DNA from: CAYIHX01 sp964363305
Lineage (GTDB): Bacteria; Bdellovibrionota; UBA1018
DNA: 26,660 nucleotides
Assembly (NCBI GenBank): GCA_964363305.1
Contig: CAYIHX010000047.1
Coordinates: forward strand, 1 to 26,660
Reading direction: 5' to 3'
Position numbers and translations under genes: made by a program. The notes under the pieces were generated by a model. That model saw only the letters and a program-made list of their open reading frames with translations, did not search any database and was not told where the DNA came from. Below, piece by piece: positions 8,304 to 16,747 of this stretch. Each line of letters opens with the position of its first letter. The stretch's first letter is position 1.

Positions 8304-8327
8304 TGTAGGTGCATCCATTCACACCAC
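8304..8327 (-). repeat. Conserved leader element upstream of paralogue B
   Basis: Second copy of the 24-base element described at 7545-7568, differing at two positions. A further pair of similar words lies farther upstream of both genes: 7704-7728 and 8484-8508, sharing CCGAGACTTT and matching at 20 of 25 positions. The duplicated unit therefore probably included regulatory DNA as well as the coding region. Confidence 0.55.
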
Positions 8328-8377
8328 GAGGGATGTGCTGCAACTTCCGTACGCAATCGCCAAAACTTCATCGACTC

Positions 8378-8406
8378 AAGACATCATTCAGATAAATAGG
8401 TATTAT
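8378..8406 (+). promoter_or_regulatory. Candidate promoter for the tgt fusion gene
   Basis: AAGACA (8378-8383) and TATTAT (8401-8406), separated by exactly 17 bases, resemble a sigma-70 promoter (4/6 and 5/6 matches), in an A/T-rich pocket 140 bases upstream of the ATG at 8547. This is sequence resemblance only. Confidence 0.35.
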
Positions 8407-8546
8407 TGAGAATAAAATTCACGACCATCGAGACCAACGAAACAACTCGAGTCCGGAAACGATGCAGCAAAAACCGAAAAATAGCCCAATGCCGAGACTT
8501 TTCGGCGCGACTGGGTCTCGCCGCCAAACCATGCTATGGGCCCTTT

Positions 8547-10562
8547 ATGGCTCGACTTCGGTTTAAAGTATTAGCGGAGAGCTCCGGCACCCGTGCGCGC
8601 GCGGCGGTCTTCCAGTCGCTGCACGGCCCGGTTGAAACGCCGATTTTCATGCCCGTGGGGACCCAGGCCACGGTCAAGAGCCAGACCGTCGATGCGCTGC
8701 TCGCGGCTGGCTCTCGCGTCTTGCTCGCGAACACCTACCACCTCCTGCTTCGACCCGGCCCCGAGGTTTTTGAGAAGTTCGGTGGCATTCACTCCTTCAT
8801 GAACTGGAAGGGACCGGTCTTGACTGACTCGGGCGGGTTTCAGATTTTTTCGCTGCCCCATTCTCGACAGATGGACGAAGAGGGCGCGCGCTTCCAAAGC
8901 TACGTCGACGGGAAGATGTACCTGCTCTCCCCCGAAGTCAGCATCCGGATGCAGCGAGCCATCAACAGCGACATCATGATGGTGCTCGATCAATGCGTCC
9001 CGTCGACCGTCGAAAAAACAATCGCATCCGGTGCCATGGAGCTCACCCACCGATGGGCGAGGCGAAGCCTCGACGCGCGCGGCGACTCTCCGCAGGCGCT
9101 GTTCGGAATCGTCCAAGGCGCCTGTTACCGCGACTTACGCAAGGAGAGCGCGCGCGTTCTCACCGATATGCCCTTCGACGGCTACGCGATCGGCGGCCTG
9201 GCCGTCGGCGAAACCAAGAGCGAACGCGAGGACTTTTGTGAGTATACGGCATCGCTTCTTCCACGGGATCTCCCTCGCTACCTCATGGGCGTCGGCACAC
9301 CGCTCGATATTCTCGAGGCGGTGCACCGTGGCGTCGACATGTTCGACTGCATCCTCCCGGCGGCGCTCGCGCAGCGGGGCGTTGCCTTCACCTCCAAGGG
9401 TAAGCTGCAGATGAGGCGAACGGTCTACAAATTCTCAGAGGAGTCGCTGGACCCCAGCTGCGACTGCGCGACCTGCACCCAGTACTCACGCGCCTACCTC
9501 CATCACCTCTATAAGGCGGACGAAGTCCTTGGCTGGAAGCTCCTCGCGAGTCACAACCTCACCTTCTACCACCGCCTGATGCGCGAGATCCGCGAGAACA
9601 TCCTGGCCGGACGATTCGTCGACTTCTATCACTCGCGCCGAGAGGATCTCGCGCGCGCCGATGACGACAACCCGGTCACGCCCCCCAGGCGCAGCCGCTC
9701 GCGCCAGGACAAAGGCTCCGTGCTCGGCGACTACGAGGTGCATCAGTCGAAAACCGGGTTTTCAAGCATCCGCCAACGCAGCTCGGGCGAAGTCATGCAC
9801 TCGGTGACCGACCCGATGCTCGAAACCGAGCTTCTCTACATTCGGCAATCACGCCTGGTCGGGCGACTTCAAGAACCGCGAGAATCGAAAGAGCCGCTCG
9901 TCATTTGGGACGTCGGTCTCGGCGCCGCGACCAACGCGATGGGCGCCCTCACTCTCTGGGAAAAACTCGCGGCTGAGAACCCGACTGTGTTGCGCCCGCT
10001 TCACCTCATCAGCTTCGAGAACGATCTCGATTCGCTCCGGCTCGCCGCCAAGCATCCGTCGAAATTCGCTCATCTTCGACACGCAGCGCCTCATGCTTTG
10101 CTCCAAGAGGGTCGCTGGCTGAGTCCAAACGAGGGTCTCCGATGGGAGCTCGTCGCCGGTGATTTTATCGAGAAACTCGAAACTGCGCCCCCTCCCGACC
10201 TCATCTACTACGACCTCTTCTCGTCCAAATCGGCCGCACCTCACTGGACTGGTCCGTTCTTTGAACGCCTTCTGCGCCACTGTGCGAACAAGCCCGCCGA
10301 GCTCTATACCTACTCAGCCTCGACCGCCGTGCGCGTGGCCCTTCTCTCGGCTGGGTTCTACGTCGGCCGTGGCATCCCGATGGGCCCCAAGGAAGAAACC
10401 ACGATCGCGTTCTCTCACCGGCAAGGCGCGCGCGAACTCCTCGGCCCTGAATGGCTCGGGCGCTGGAGCCGCAGCCACGTGCAATTTCCCCCGGGCTTGA
10501 GCGACGTGGAACGCGCGGCCTTCGAACGGCGAATCACCGGGCACCCGCAGTTTATGAGCTGA
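8547..10562 (+). CDS. tgt: tRNA-guanine transglycosylase-like enzyme fused to an MnmC-like methyltransferase
   Basis: A 671-residue two-domain protein. Residues 1-375 are a TGT fold. It has DSGGFQ (Asp94), LDQC (148-151 region), GGLAVGE (216-222), DMFDC with the nucleophile Asp (264-267) and the zinc site Cys305, Cys307, Cys310, His336. TGT exchanges guanine for a 7-deazaguanine at anticodon position 34. Residues from about 400 form a SAM-dependent methyltransferase resembling the MnmC/DUF752 type. It has VIWDVGLGAATNAMGAL (453-469), an acidic strand end SFENDLDSL, DLIYYDLFSSK (551-561), and the C-terminal TYSASTAVRVALLSAGF and GPKEETTIAF. A charged Pro/Arg linker lies between. The usual FDEC is LDQC and the usual PTRNARNG loop is PAALAQRG, so it may be a divergent paralogue and not the canonical queuosine enzyme. 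The start at 8547 (MARLRF) matches the family N-terminus; the frame is open to 8406. It ends 7 bases before a convergent gene. Confidence 0.9.
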   Translation: MARLRFKVLAESSGTRARAAVFQSLHGPVETPIFMPVGTQATVKSQTVDALLAAGSRVLLANTYHLLLRPGPEVFEKFGGIHSFMNWKGPVLTDSGGFQIFSLPHSRQMDEEGARFQSYVDGKMYLLSPEVSIRMQRAINSDIMMVLDQCVPSTVEKTIASGAMELTHRWARRSLDARGDSPQALFGIVQGACYRDLRKESARVLTDMPFDGYAIGGLAVGETKSEREDFCEYTASLLPRDLPRYLMGVGTPLDILEAVHRGVDMFDCILPAALAQRGVAFTSKGKLQMRRTVYKFSEESLDPSCDCATCTQYSRAYLHHLYKADEVLGWKLLASHNLTFYHRLMREIRENILAGRFVDFYHSRREDLARADDDNPVTPPRRSRSRQDKGSVLGDYEVHQSKTGFSSIRQRSSGEVMHSVTDPMLETELLYIRQSRLVGRLQEPRESKEPLVIWDVGLGAATNAMGALTLWEKLAAENPTVLRPLHLISFENDLDSLRLAAKHPSKFAHLRHAAPHALLQEGRWLSPNEGLRWELVAGDFIEKLETAPPPDLIYYDLFSSKSAAPHWTGPFFERLLRHCANKPAELYTYSASTAVRVALLSAGFYVGRGIPMGPKEETTIAFSHRQGARELLGPEWLGRWSRSHVQFPPGLSDVERAAFERRITGHPQFMS

Positions 10563-10569
10563 GGCAACC

Positions 10570-12219
10570 TCAGTGCCCAATCCCCCAGAGCGGCCCGAGG
10601 GCCTTGAGAAATTCGCCGGACGGGCCGCCCGAAAACTCCGGGCGGGTCGGGAACCAAATACTCACGTCTCGGGCAAATCCGCTCGACCGAAGGCGGTCTT
10701 TCACGTGATCTTCCGCGGTCGCATCCTGGAGAACGGTCTCGACATCCCGCACGTTGAAGTCGACCAGAAACTGGAAGGGCTCTTCACCTACCGCACCGAC
10801 GAGTTTTTCAATCCGGACGGCCGGGTCGCCCTCATGCCCGAGCATCTTCAGCCGATCATCCAGCAGCGAGCTATGCGCCGCTTCGTGGGCCCGCACCTGC
10901 GCAATCAACGCGTCCATGTCGCGCTGATTGTTTTTCGTTTTGTTGAGCGTGTAGACCTCGCTTCCGCTCAGCAAGGAGGCATTGACCCGCTCGAGCCGAT
11001 CGATTTTCAGTTGCTGCGACTCCACGTACCAGGCGCCCTGAAAAGGACCGGAATCTCGCACTTGGGCAATCGTATAACCCCCCTCGCGCCAGGTTCGGTT
11101 ATTCAAGGCATCCGTATGAATCATGTGATCGCTGGCATTTTCTGACGAGTGCTGAGCGCATCGGTTCATCCCGAAATGAATCTCATCCGCGAAAATTCGC
11201 GCAGTGAAAGTCGGGCCGACTCGGGTCTGAAAAGTCGTTTTCCACGCCTCTCCTCGCCGCTCCTGCACCGTGACCGGCAATTCAGTCGAATCGGAATTCG
11301 TATCGTTCGACACCTGGAGGCGCGCCGTGAAATCACACAGCGCCATGAAGGTCACCGAGCGCCCCTCGAGCTTCACGGCAACGCCTTCGGCGGTAAAAAG
11401 GCAATCCTCCCCGTTCGGCGTAAATTCCCACTCGTATTTCGTGATCGTTCCCGTCGATGCCGCTCCACTCAGAGTCACTTCGCCGGCCCGCAATACTGGC
11501 ACCGGTGTTCCCTGAATACGAGCCACGAGAAGAGGCTCCGCCCGAGTCAGCTCCCAGCTGTAGGTCAGCTGGCCACCATCGTCCGGATCCACGCCGCTCC
11601 AAGAACCGCTCAGTTGCTGAGCGTTGACCTCCGCCGTTCCTTCGATATGCTCGAAATCCAGGCTCTCCATGCCATTCGATCCGAAGGTTTCCTGCTCATT
11701 GACCGTCAAATGAGGCAGTGAGCATTCATTATACCACTCACGGCGCTCATAGAAACGCGTGGCTCCGTCGATGTGATTCCCTCCCGATGCGATCGTCCGA
11801 GTGCGATAGGTCCCGTCTTCGCGAATCCTGAAGTTCAACTTGCTGTTCGGCCATTCCTTATTGACCGGCACCGTGGTCTCCACCAGGGTATCCTCGTAGT
11901 CGTGGTTCGCGAAAACGCCGTCTTTCCAGGGGCAGGGGCCGGAGTGGTCCGTGCGCCGGGTCACCACCCGCTTCGAGTGGTAACGGCCACTGACCACCGA
12001 TTTCTTCCCCGGAAGGTACCGCACCGTTCCGGACCAAGTCGTCGCCTTCGTCTCGATCTCGGTTCCGGGATGATAAGCATGCCCCGGCGGAAACGTGGTG
12101 CTCGAATTCTGAGAGAACGTTTTCGAAAAGCGGATCGTTCCGTACCAGTCGGAAAAATCAGCCTGCGCGGGCGAGGAAACCAAGAGAAGGAAGGCGAAAA
12201 AAAACGGCGATTTCGACAT
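10570..12219 (-). CDS. Secreted protein with PKD-like region and HEAAH motif
   Basis: A 549-residue exported protein. The signal peptide (MSKSPFFFAFLLLVSSPAQA) has a clean AQA cleavage site before DFSDWYG. Residues about 20-200 are a Thr/Arg-rich, beta-type segment with paired cysteines (SGPCPW, NECSLPH). Residues about 215-335 look like one PKD-type Ig domain, seen in DPDDGGQLTYSWELT, then LSGAASTGTITKYEWEFTPNG and FTARLQVSNDTNSDSTELPVTV. The C-terminal part (about 335-549) contains QVRAHEAAHSSLLDDR, where His445-Glu446-x-x-His449 fits the zincin HExxH pattern. I cannot name a protease family or a third zinc ligand with confidence. Its start has a weak ribosome site. It is 24 bases downstream of the small secreted protein gene 12244-12615 and probably shares its transcript. 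It could be a cell-surface or secreted zinc-dependent enzyme, or a structural protein with a chance motif. Confidence 0.75.
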   Translation of the reverse strand: MSKSPFFFAFLLLVSSPAQADFSDWYGTIRFSKTFSQNSSTTFPPGHAYHPGTEIETKATTWSGTVRYLPGKKSVVSGRYHSKRVVTRRTDHSGPCPWKDGVFANHDYEDTLVETTVPVNKEWPNSKLNFRIREDGTYRTRTIASGGNHIDGATRFYERREWYNECSLPHLTVNEQETFGSNGMESLDFEHIEGTAEVNAQQLSGSWSGVDPDDGGQLTYSWELTRAEPLLVARIQGTPVPVLRAGEVTLSGAASTGTITKYEWEFTPNGEDCLFTAEGVAVKLEGRSVTFMALCDFTARLQVSNDTNSDSTELPVTVQERRGEAWKTTFQTRVGPTFTARIFADEIHFGMNRCAQHSSENASDHMIHTDALNNRTWREGGYTIAQVRDSGPFQGAWYVESQQLKIDRLERVNASLLSGSEVYTLNKTKNNQRDMDALIAQVRAHEAAHSSLLDDRLKMLGHEGDPAVRIEKLVGAVGEEPFQFLVDFNVRDVETVLQDATAEDHVKDRLRSSGFARDVSIWFPTRPEFSGGPSGEFLKALGPLWGIGH

Positions 12220-12243
12220 GAAAAGCCACTACCACGAACCGAT

Positions 12244-12615
12244 TCAACCGCAATCCATATCACCAATAGATTCGACCGACACCACCTTGCATGACTCAAG
12301 GCCTCGGGCATCACGGACCACTTGGGTTTTCACCAACATCGCAGCCAGGCACTCCTCCATGACGCCCATCTCGACAACGTAAATGCCCCTGTCCGAGCTG
12401 CTCTCTTCACCCGAAGCATCAGAAGGAAAAGATTGCCCCAAAGACGGCTTTTCCTCGTCAGAAAGCTCATCTGGCTTCCTCTCTTCGATCAGCTGCTTCT
12501 CCATCGCATCCAGGGCGACGACTTCGGCATACCTTTGGCAGCTATGCGCGGCCCATGCGGAACCTGAAACCAAACTCACCGTCACGACCACGAACGCCGA
12601 AATAAGTTTCTTCAT
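12244..12615 (-). CDS. Small secreted protein, unknown function
   Basis: A 123-residue precursor starting at ATG 12615 (MKKLISAFVVV). The frame extends upstream to 12768, but the signal peptide MKKLISAFVVVTVSLVSGSAWA, with a clear AWA cleavage site, fixes the start. The mature part (about 100 residues) begins AHSCQRYAEV and has a Glu/Ser/Asp-rich acidic middle (SDEEKPSLGQ...SGEESSSDRG). It ends in a domain with four more cysteines (EECLAAM, ESCKVV, GDMDCG), suggesting disulphides. It reads like a small periplasmic protein of the YD/Cys type seen next to unknown secreted proteins; no family is recognised. It is transcribed before the HEAAH protein and divergent from the permease operon, with 138 bases between the starts. 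Confidence 0.7.
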   Translation of the reverse strand: MKKLISAFVVVTVSLVSGSAWAAHSCQRYAEVVALDAMEKQLIEERKPDELSDEEKPSLGQSFPSDASGEESSSDRGIYVVEMGVMEECLAAMLVKTQVVRDARGLESCKVVSVESIGDMDCG

Positions 12616-12753
12616 ACCGAAAGTCTTTAGGCGTAGTCCCCTGCCAAGTAAACCGCCTATAAATCGAATCGCATGGCCTGAAATCCCGCAGAGCGCCGAG
12701 ATCGCTCGATTTTTAGGGAGCCGTTTGGCAAGCTGGGCTCGAAGGAACACCCC

Positions 12754-14097
12754 ATGCCAGACCACCACGAAGAAAAATCCGATCAGCTCGAACGCGCCCT
12801 GGGCCCAGTGATGCTCTGGGGCCTCGGCGTCGGCTATGTCATCTCAGGCGAGTACTTCGGCTGGAACCTCGGCCTGCCCGCGGGCGGCACCCTGGGCCTC
12901 CTCATCGCGGCGCTCATCGTCTCCGTCATGGCCATCACCTTCGTCTTCAGCTACGCCGAGCTGGCTTGCGCGATCCCTCGCGCCGGGGGCGTCTTCGTCT
13001 ACGCCTCCCGGGGACTCGGTCCGGCCTGGGGCTTCTTGGGCGGCGCAGCCCAGATCGTCGAGTTCGTCTTCGCCCCCCCGGCCATCGCCGCCGCCATCGG
13101 CGCCTATTTCGTCACCTACTTCCCGGGAACGGACGCCAAGGTCTTCGCCGTCGCGGCCTACGTCCTTTTCTCCGCGCTCAACATCTGGGGCGTGCGGCAA
13201 TCCGCCATTTTCGAGTTGGTCATCACGATTCTCGCAGTGGTCGAGCTTCTGATCTTCGCCGGCGTCACGGCCCCGCACTTTCAATACTCCAACCTCACGC
13301 GCGACTCTCTGCCGAACGGCTGGGGCGGCGTCTTCGCGGCGCTGCCCTTCGCGATCTGGTTTTATCTGGCCATCGAAGGAGTGGCGAATGTCGCCGAAGA
13401 AGCGAAGAATCCGCAACGAGACATCGTCCGCGGGTTTGGCTCGGCCATCCTCACGCTGGTCGTCCTGGCGCTCCTCACTCTCGTTTGCGCCGTCGGCGTC
13501 GACGGCTGGCAATCCGTCGTTTACAGGCCAGGCGAAACCACTCCGCTCGACACGCCTCTACCCTTGGCCTTCGGAAAGGTCGTGGGCGAGGGCCACGCAC
13601 TCTTTCACATGCTCGTCACCGTCGGCCTTTTCGGACTCGTCGCCAGCTTCAACGGCATCGTGCTCGTAGCCGGAAGGGCGATCATGGAATTTGGCCGCGT
13701 CGGCTACGCCCCAAAATGGGTGGGGCACACGCTGAAGAACCGAAAAACCCCCGCACCGGCTCTCGCCATCAATCTCGTCGTCGGGATCGCCGCCCTCATG
13801 ACCGGAAAAACCGGGGAGATCATCACGCTCTCCGTCTTTGGCGCAATGACGCTCTACGCTATTTCAATGGTGACGCTTCTTGCCCTGCGTCGAAAGGAGC
13901 CGGAACTCAAGCGTCCCTTCCGGACGCCCTGGTACCCTTGGTTTCCCCTCACGGCCTTGGTCCTTTCCCTGGTCTGTCTCGGTTCCATGACCTGGTACTA
14001 TCCCGCCATCGCGGCGGTCTATGTCGCGATCCTGACGGCGGGCTTTGTTTGGTACGCTTTTTTTGTGCCGAAAGACCGAAAAAAGGCTCATATTTAG
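12754..14097 (+). CDS. APC-family permease, ethanolamine permease type
   Basis: A 447-residue inner-membrane transporter of the amino acid/polyamine/organocation superfamily with 12 predicted helices. The N-terminus LGPVMLWGLGVGYVISGEYFGWNLGL has the G-x-G helix-1 break that binds substrate in APC carriers, and the SGEYFGWN wording is typical of the ethanolamine permease (Eat) subgroup. Helix 6 reads FAIWFYLAIEGVANVAEEAKNP, again as in Eat, where the IEG/E motif contacts the amine. Length is normal. AAGGA precedes the ATG. First gene of a five-gene operon; 19 bases to the synthetase. The substrate is probably ethanolamine or a similar small amino alcohol; other amines are possible. The operon carries no regulator. 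Confidence 0.88.
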   Translation: MPDHHEEKSDQLERALGPVMLWGLGVGYVISGEYFGWNLGLPAGGTLGLLIAALIVSVMAITFVFSYAELACAIPRAGGVFVYASRGLGPAWGFLGGAAQIVEFVFAPPAIAAAIGAYFVTYFPGTDAKVFAVAAYVLFSALNIWGVRQSAIFELVITILAVVELLIFAGVTAPHFQYSNLTRDSLPNGWGGVFAALPFAIWFYLAIEGVANVAEEAKNPQRDIVRGFGSAILTLVVLALLTLVCAVGVDGWQSVVYRPGETTPLDTPLPLAFGKVVGEGHALFHMLVTVGLFGLVASFNGIVLVAGRAIMEFGRVGYAPKWVGHTLKNRKTPAPALAINLVVGIAALMTGKTGEIITLSVFGAMTLYAISMVTLLALRRKEPELKRPFRTPWYPWFPLTALVLSLVCLGSMTWYYPAIAAVYVAILTAGFVWYAFFVPKDRKKAHI

Positions 14098-14116
14098 CCA
14101 TCAAGGAGTCACGCCT

Positions 14117-15490
14117 ATGAGTCCCCATCCGCAAAAGGCCAAAGAAGCCCTCGACGCCGTCCGAAACTCCGAGCACCAGAAGGTTCGGGTGGCGATCACC
14201 GATCTCGACGGCGTGCTCCGTGGCAAATACATTCACAAGGATAAATTCATCAGCGCGGCAGAGAGCGGCTTTGGTTTCTGCAACGTCGTTTTCGGCTGGG
14301 ACTGCGGAGACACCGCTTATGACAACACGACCTTCACGGGCTGGCATACCGGCTATCCCGACGCACTGGCCAGGCTCGACCTCTCGACGTTTCGCAAAGT
14401 CCCCTGGAACCACGACGTGCCTTTCTTTCTCGGTGAGTTCGTCGACGACAAAGGCGCGCCGCTGGAGCTCTGCCCCCGGCAACTTCTTCGTAAAATCATC
14501 GGCCGCGCGACCGGTCAGGGCCTGATCCCCAAATTCGGGATGGAGTTTGAGTGGTTCAACTTTCGAGAGACGCCGCAGTCGATCGCCGCCAAGCACTATA
14601 TGAACCCCGAGCCCCTGACTCCCGGCATGTTCGGGTATTCGCTGCTCCGGCAAACGCAGAACCAGGATTTTTTCAATGCGTTGATGGATGAGACCGAACG
14701 CTTCGGGATTCCGGTCGAAGGCCTTCACACGGAGACCGGGCCGGGAGTTTATGAAGCGGCCATTACCTATTCGGACGCTTTAGAGGCGGCGGATCGCGCG
14801 GTGCTCTTTAAAAACAGCGCGAAAGAAATTGGCTCGCGATTCGGCATCATGCCGTCGTTCATGGCCAAGTGGAACGCGACGCTGCCAGGCTGCAGCGGCC
14901 ACCTCCATCAGAGCTTGGTTGACGCTGAAAAAGGAAATAACCGATTTTACGACGATAAAACTCCCCACAAAATGAGCGCCGAGTTTCGCTCCTACATCGC
15001 GGGGCAACTCGCTTGCCTGCCCGAAATTCTGCCGTTCTTCGCCCCCACCATCAACAGCTACAAGCGCCTGGTCGAAGGGTACTGGGCCCCGACCCGAGTC
15101 AACTGGGGCGTGGACAACCGAACTGTAGCCCTGCGCGTGATTCCTGGCAGCTCGAAATCAACGCGTCTCGAAACCCGCGTACCGGGGTCGGACGTCAATC
15201 CCTACATCGCCATGGCCGGCGCCCTCGGCAGCGGCCTCTACGGCCTGGAGCGCAAGCTCGAGCTCAAGCTCGCGCCCGTTCAAGGCAATGGCTACCAGCA
15301 AAAAGACTCCGAGCGCTTGCCCGCGTCCCTGCACGAAGCTGCCGACCGCATGGGAAATTCAAAGATTGCGAAAGAGATTTTTGGCGAGAAGTTCGTCCAG
15401 CATTTCGCGGAAACCCGTTTCTGGGAGTGGCGGAAGTATCAAGAAGCCGTCACAAGCTGGGAACTCCAACGTTATTTTGAAATCATCTAA
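14117..15490 (+). CDS. Glutamine-synthetase-like gamma-glutamyl-amine ligase
   Basis: A 457-residue class I glutamine synthetase relative. It keeps the nucleotide/metal glutamates (MEFEWFNF, ETGPGVYEAA), the His-containing GCSGHLHQSL, the arginine motif ETRVPG and NSYKRL. Where ammonia-using GS has GYEAP, whose Glu (327 in E. coli) closes the ammonium site, this protein has GYWAP (Trp323), followed by VNWGVDNRT, a WG-x-DNRT signature shared by gamma-glutamyl-putrescine, -methylamide and related ligases. The N-terminal Asp-Gly-Ser-Ser ammonium loop is also absent, replaced by FTGWHTGYPD. There is no adenylylation Tyr context. The expected reaction is L-glutamate + amine + ATP to gamma-glutamyl-amide. 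ATG 14117 follows AAGGAG; the frame is open upstream to 14045 but overlaps the permease end. Family strong, substrate (ethanolamine favoured) inferred from neighbours. Confidence 0.9.
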   Translation: MSPHPQKAKEALDAVRNSEHQKVRVAITDLDGVLRGKYIHKDKFISAAESGFGFCNVVFGWDCGDTAYDNTTFTGWHTGYPDALARLDLSTFRKVPWNHDVPFFLGEFVDDKGAPLELCPRQLLRKIIGRATGQGLIPKFGMEFEWFNFRETPQSIAAKHYMNPEPLTPGMFGYSLLRQTQNQDFFNALMDETERFGIPVEGLHTETGPGVYEAAITYSDALEAADRAVLFKNSAKEIGSRFGIMPSFMAKWNATLPGCSGHLHQSLVDAEKGNNRFYDDKTPHKMSAEFRSYIAGQLACLPEILPFFAPTINSYKRLVEGYWAPTRVNWGVDNRTVALRVIPGSSKSTRLETRVPGSDVNPYIAMAGALGSGLYGLERKLELKLAPVQGNGYQQKDSERLPASLHEAADRMGNSKIAKEIFGEKFVQHFAETRFWEWRKYQEAVTSWELQRYFEII

Positions 15491-15523
15491 CCGGATCACT
15501 GAGACCTAAAAAAGGAAAAAGTC

Positions 15524-16744
15524 ATGGCGAAGAAACGCGAATTCATCACCCGTCCCGGCGTTGTTTACCAGTATAACTACCCCACCCGAATTCGCTTCGG
15601 GGCAGGCGTGCGAAAGGAGCTCGCGCCGACGCTTCTGGCGCGCGGCCTGAAACGCACGCTGATCGTCACCGACAAGGGGCTGGCCGGTCTTCCGGTGTTC
15701 CAGGAATACGTGAAGCAGCTTGAATCGGCCGGACTGCAAATTTCCGTCTTCTCGGGAATTCATGGAAACCCAGTGAAGTCGCAGGTCATGGACGGCGTCC
15801 GAGCGGCAAAAGCTCATCAAACCCAAGCACTCGTGGCGATCGGGGGCGGAGCTGCTCTCGACGTCGGCAAGGTGATCGCCCTCATGATGTATCATCCGGG
15901 CGATCTCTTCGACTATGAAGACGGCCGCCCCGGCGCCCCCCCCGTGGACAAGGAAATGCCCTTCATCGTGGGGATTCCCACGACGGCCGGTACGGGCAGT
16001 GAAGTCGGCCGCTCCAGCGTCGTCTCCGACGACCAGACCCATCGCAAAGTCATCATCTTCGATCCAAGACTTCTCCCTCAGCTCGTGCTCGCCGACCCCG
16101 AGCTCACGCTCGGCCTGCCACCGCTGATGACGGCGGCCACCGGCTTGGATGCGCTCACGCACCTGATCGAGGCCTACCTGGCCAAGGGCTTTCACCCGCT
16201 GGCCGATGGGATCGCGCTTCAGGGAATGAAAATGGTTGCCGACTCTCTCCCGAGCGCCGTGAAGTTTGCGAAAACCCACGCGGGCAAGGCCACCCCCGAG
16301 CACCTCGAGGCTCGAGGCATGATGCTCAATGCGGCCATGATGGGTGCCATCGCCTTTCAAAAAGGATTGGGCGTCACCCATTCTTGCGCGCACGCTCTTT
16401 CAACCGTCTGTGACATGCATCACGGCACGGCGAACGGAATCATGCTGGACGTCTGCATGGAGCTCAACGCCAAGGCCGTGCCTGAGCGCTTCAAGAACAT
16501 GGCCCGCGCGCTCGGCCTCCCCGGCGGCTCGCCCCAGGCTTTCCTCACTTGGATCACGCGCTTCAAAAAACAGCTCGGTATCCCTGCTGACCTCTCGGGG
16601 TCGGGAGTGACTCGAGAACAACTGTCGAAACTTCTCGACGTCGCGGAGAAAGACGGGTGCCATCCGTCGAACCCGGTGGCCGTCACGCGAAAAGACTTCG
16701 AAAAGCTATTCCTCAAAGCATTCGGCAAGAAACGGAAGAAGTGA
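15524..16744 (+). CDS. Iron-type (group III) alcohol dehydrogenase
   Basis: A 406-residue cytoplasmic NAD(P)-dependent dehydrogenase of the iron-containing family. The N-terminal dinucleotide-binding part carries AIGGGAALDVGKVIAL (GGGS-like loop) and PTTAGTGSEV. The C-terminal helical domain supplies metal ligands: Asp209 and His213 (GLDALTHLIEAY), His286 (GVTHSCAHAL) and His300 (DMHHGTANG), with spacing identical to lactaldehyde reductase FucO. This enzyme type oxidises small primary alcohols or reduces their aldehydes. In the operon it would oxidise the free hydroxyl of the gamma-glutamylated amine to an aldehyde for the aldehyde dehydrogenase at the operon end. The start has GGAAAAAGTC directly upstream (AAAGGAAAAA) and lies 33 bases after the synthetase; the stop is 3 bases before the hydrolase. 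Lys-rich tail KKRKK. Function in the pathway inferred. Confidence 0.93.
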   Translation: MAKKREFITRPGVVYQYNYPTRIRFGAGVRKELAPTLLARGLKRTLIVTDKGLAGLPVFQEYVKQLESAGLQISVFSGIHGNPVKSQVMDGVRAAKAHQTQALVAIGGGAALDVGKVIALMMYHPGDLFDYEDGRPGAPPVDKEMPFIVGIPTTAGTGSEVGRSSVVSDDQTHRKVIIFDPRLLPQLVLADPELTLGLPPLMTAATGLDALTHLIEAYLAKGFHPLADGIALQGMKMVADSLPSAVKFAKTHAGKATPEHLEARGMMLNAAMMGAIAFQKGLGVTHSCAHALSTVCDMHHGTANGIMLDVCMELNAKAVPERFKNMARALGLPGGSPQAFLTWITRFKKQLGIPADLSGSGVTREQLSKLLDVAEKDGCHPSNPVAVTRKDFEKLFLKAFGKKRKK

Positions 16745-16747
16745 CCC

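Noticed and set aside
12966..14120. 384-codon plus-strand frame overlapping the permease and running past its stop
   Set aside because: The translation is Arg/His-rich and low in hydrophobic residues, while the permease frame gives a proper 12-helix transporter with family motifs.
15506..16393. 295-codon minus-strand frame opposite the Fe-alcohol dehydrogenase
   Set aside because: Antisense shadow; no start site, no family, and the forward protein has all four metal ligands.
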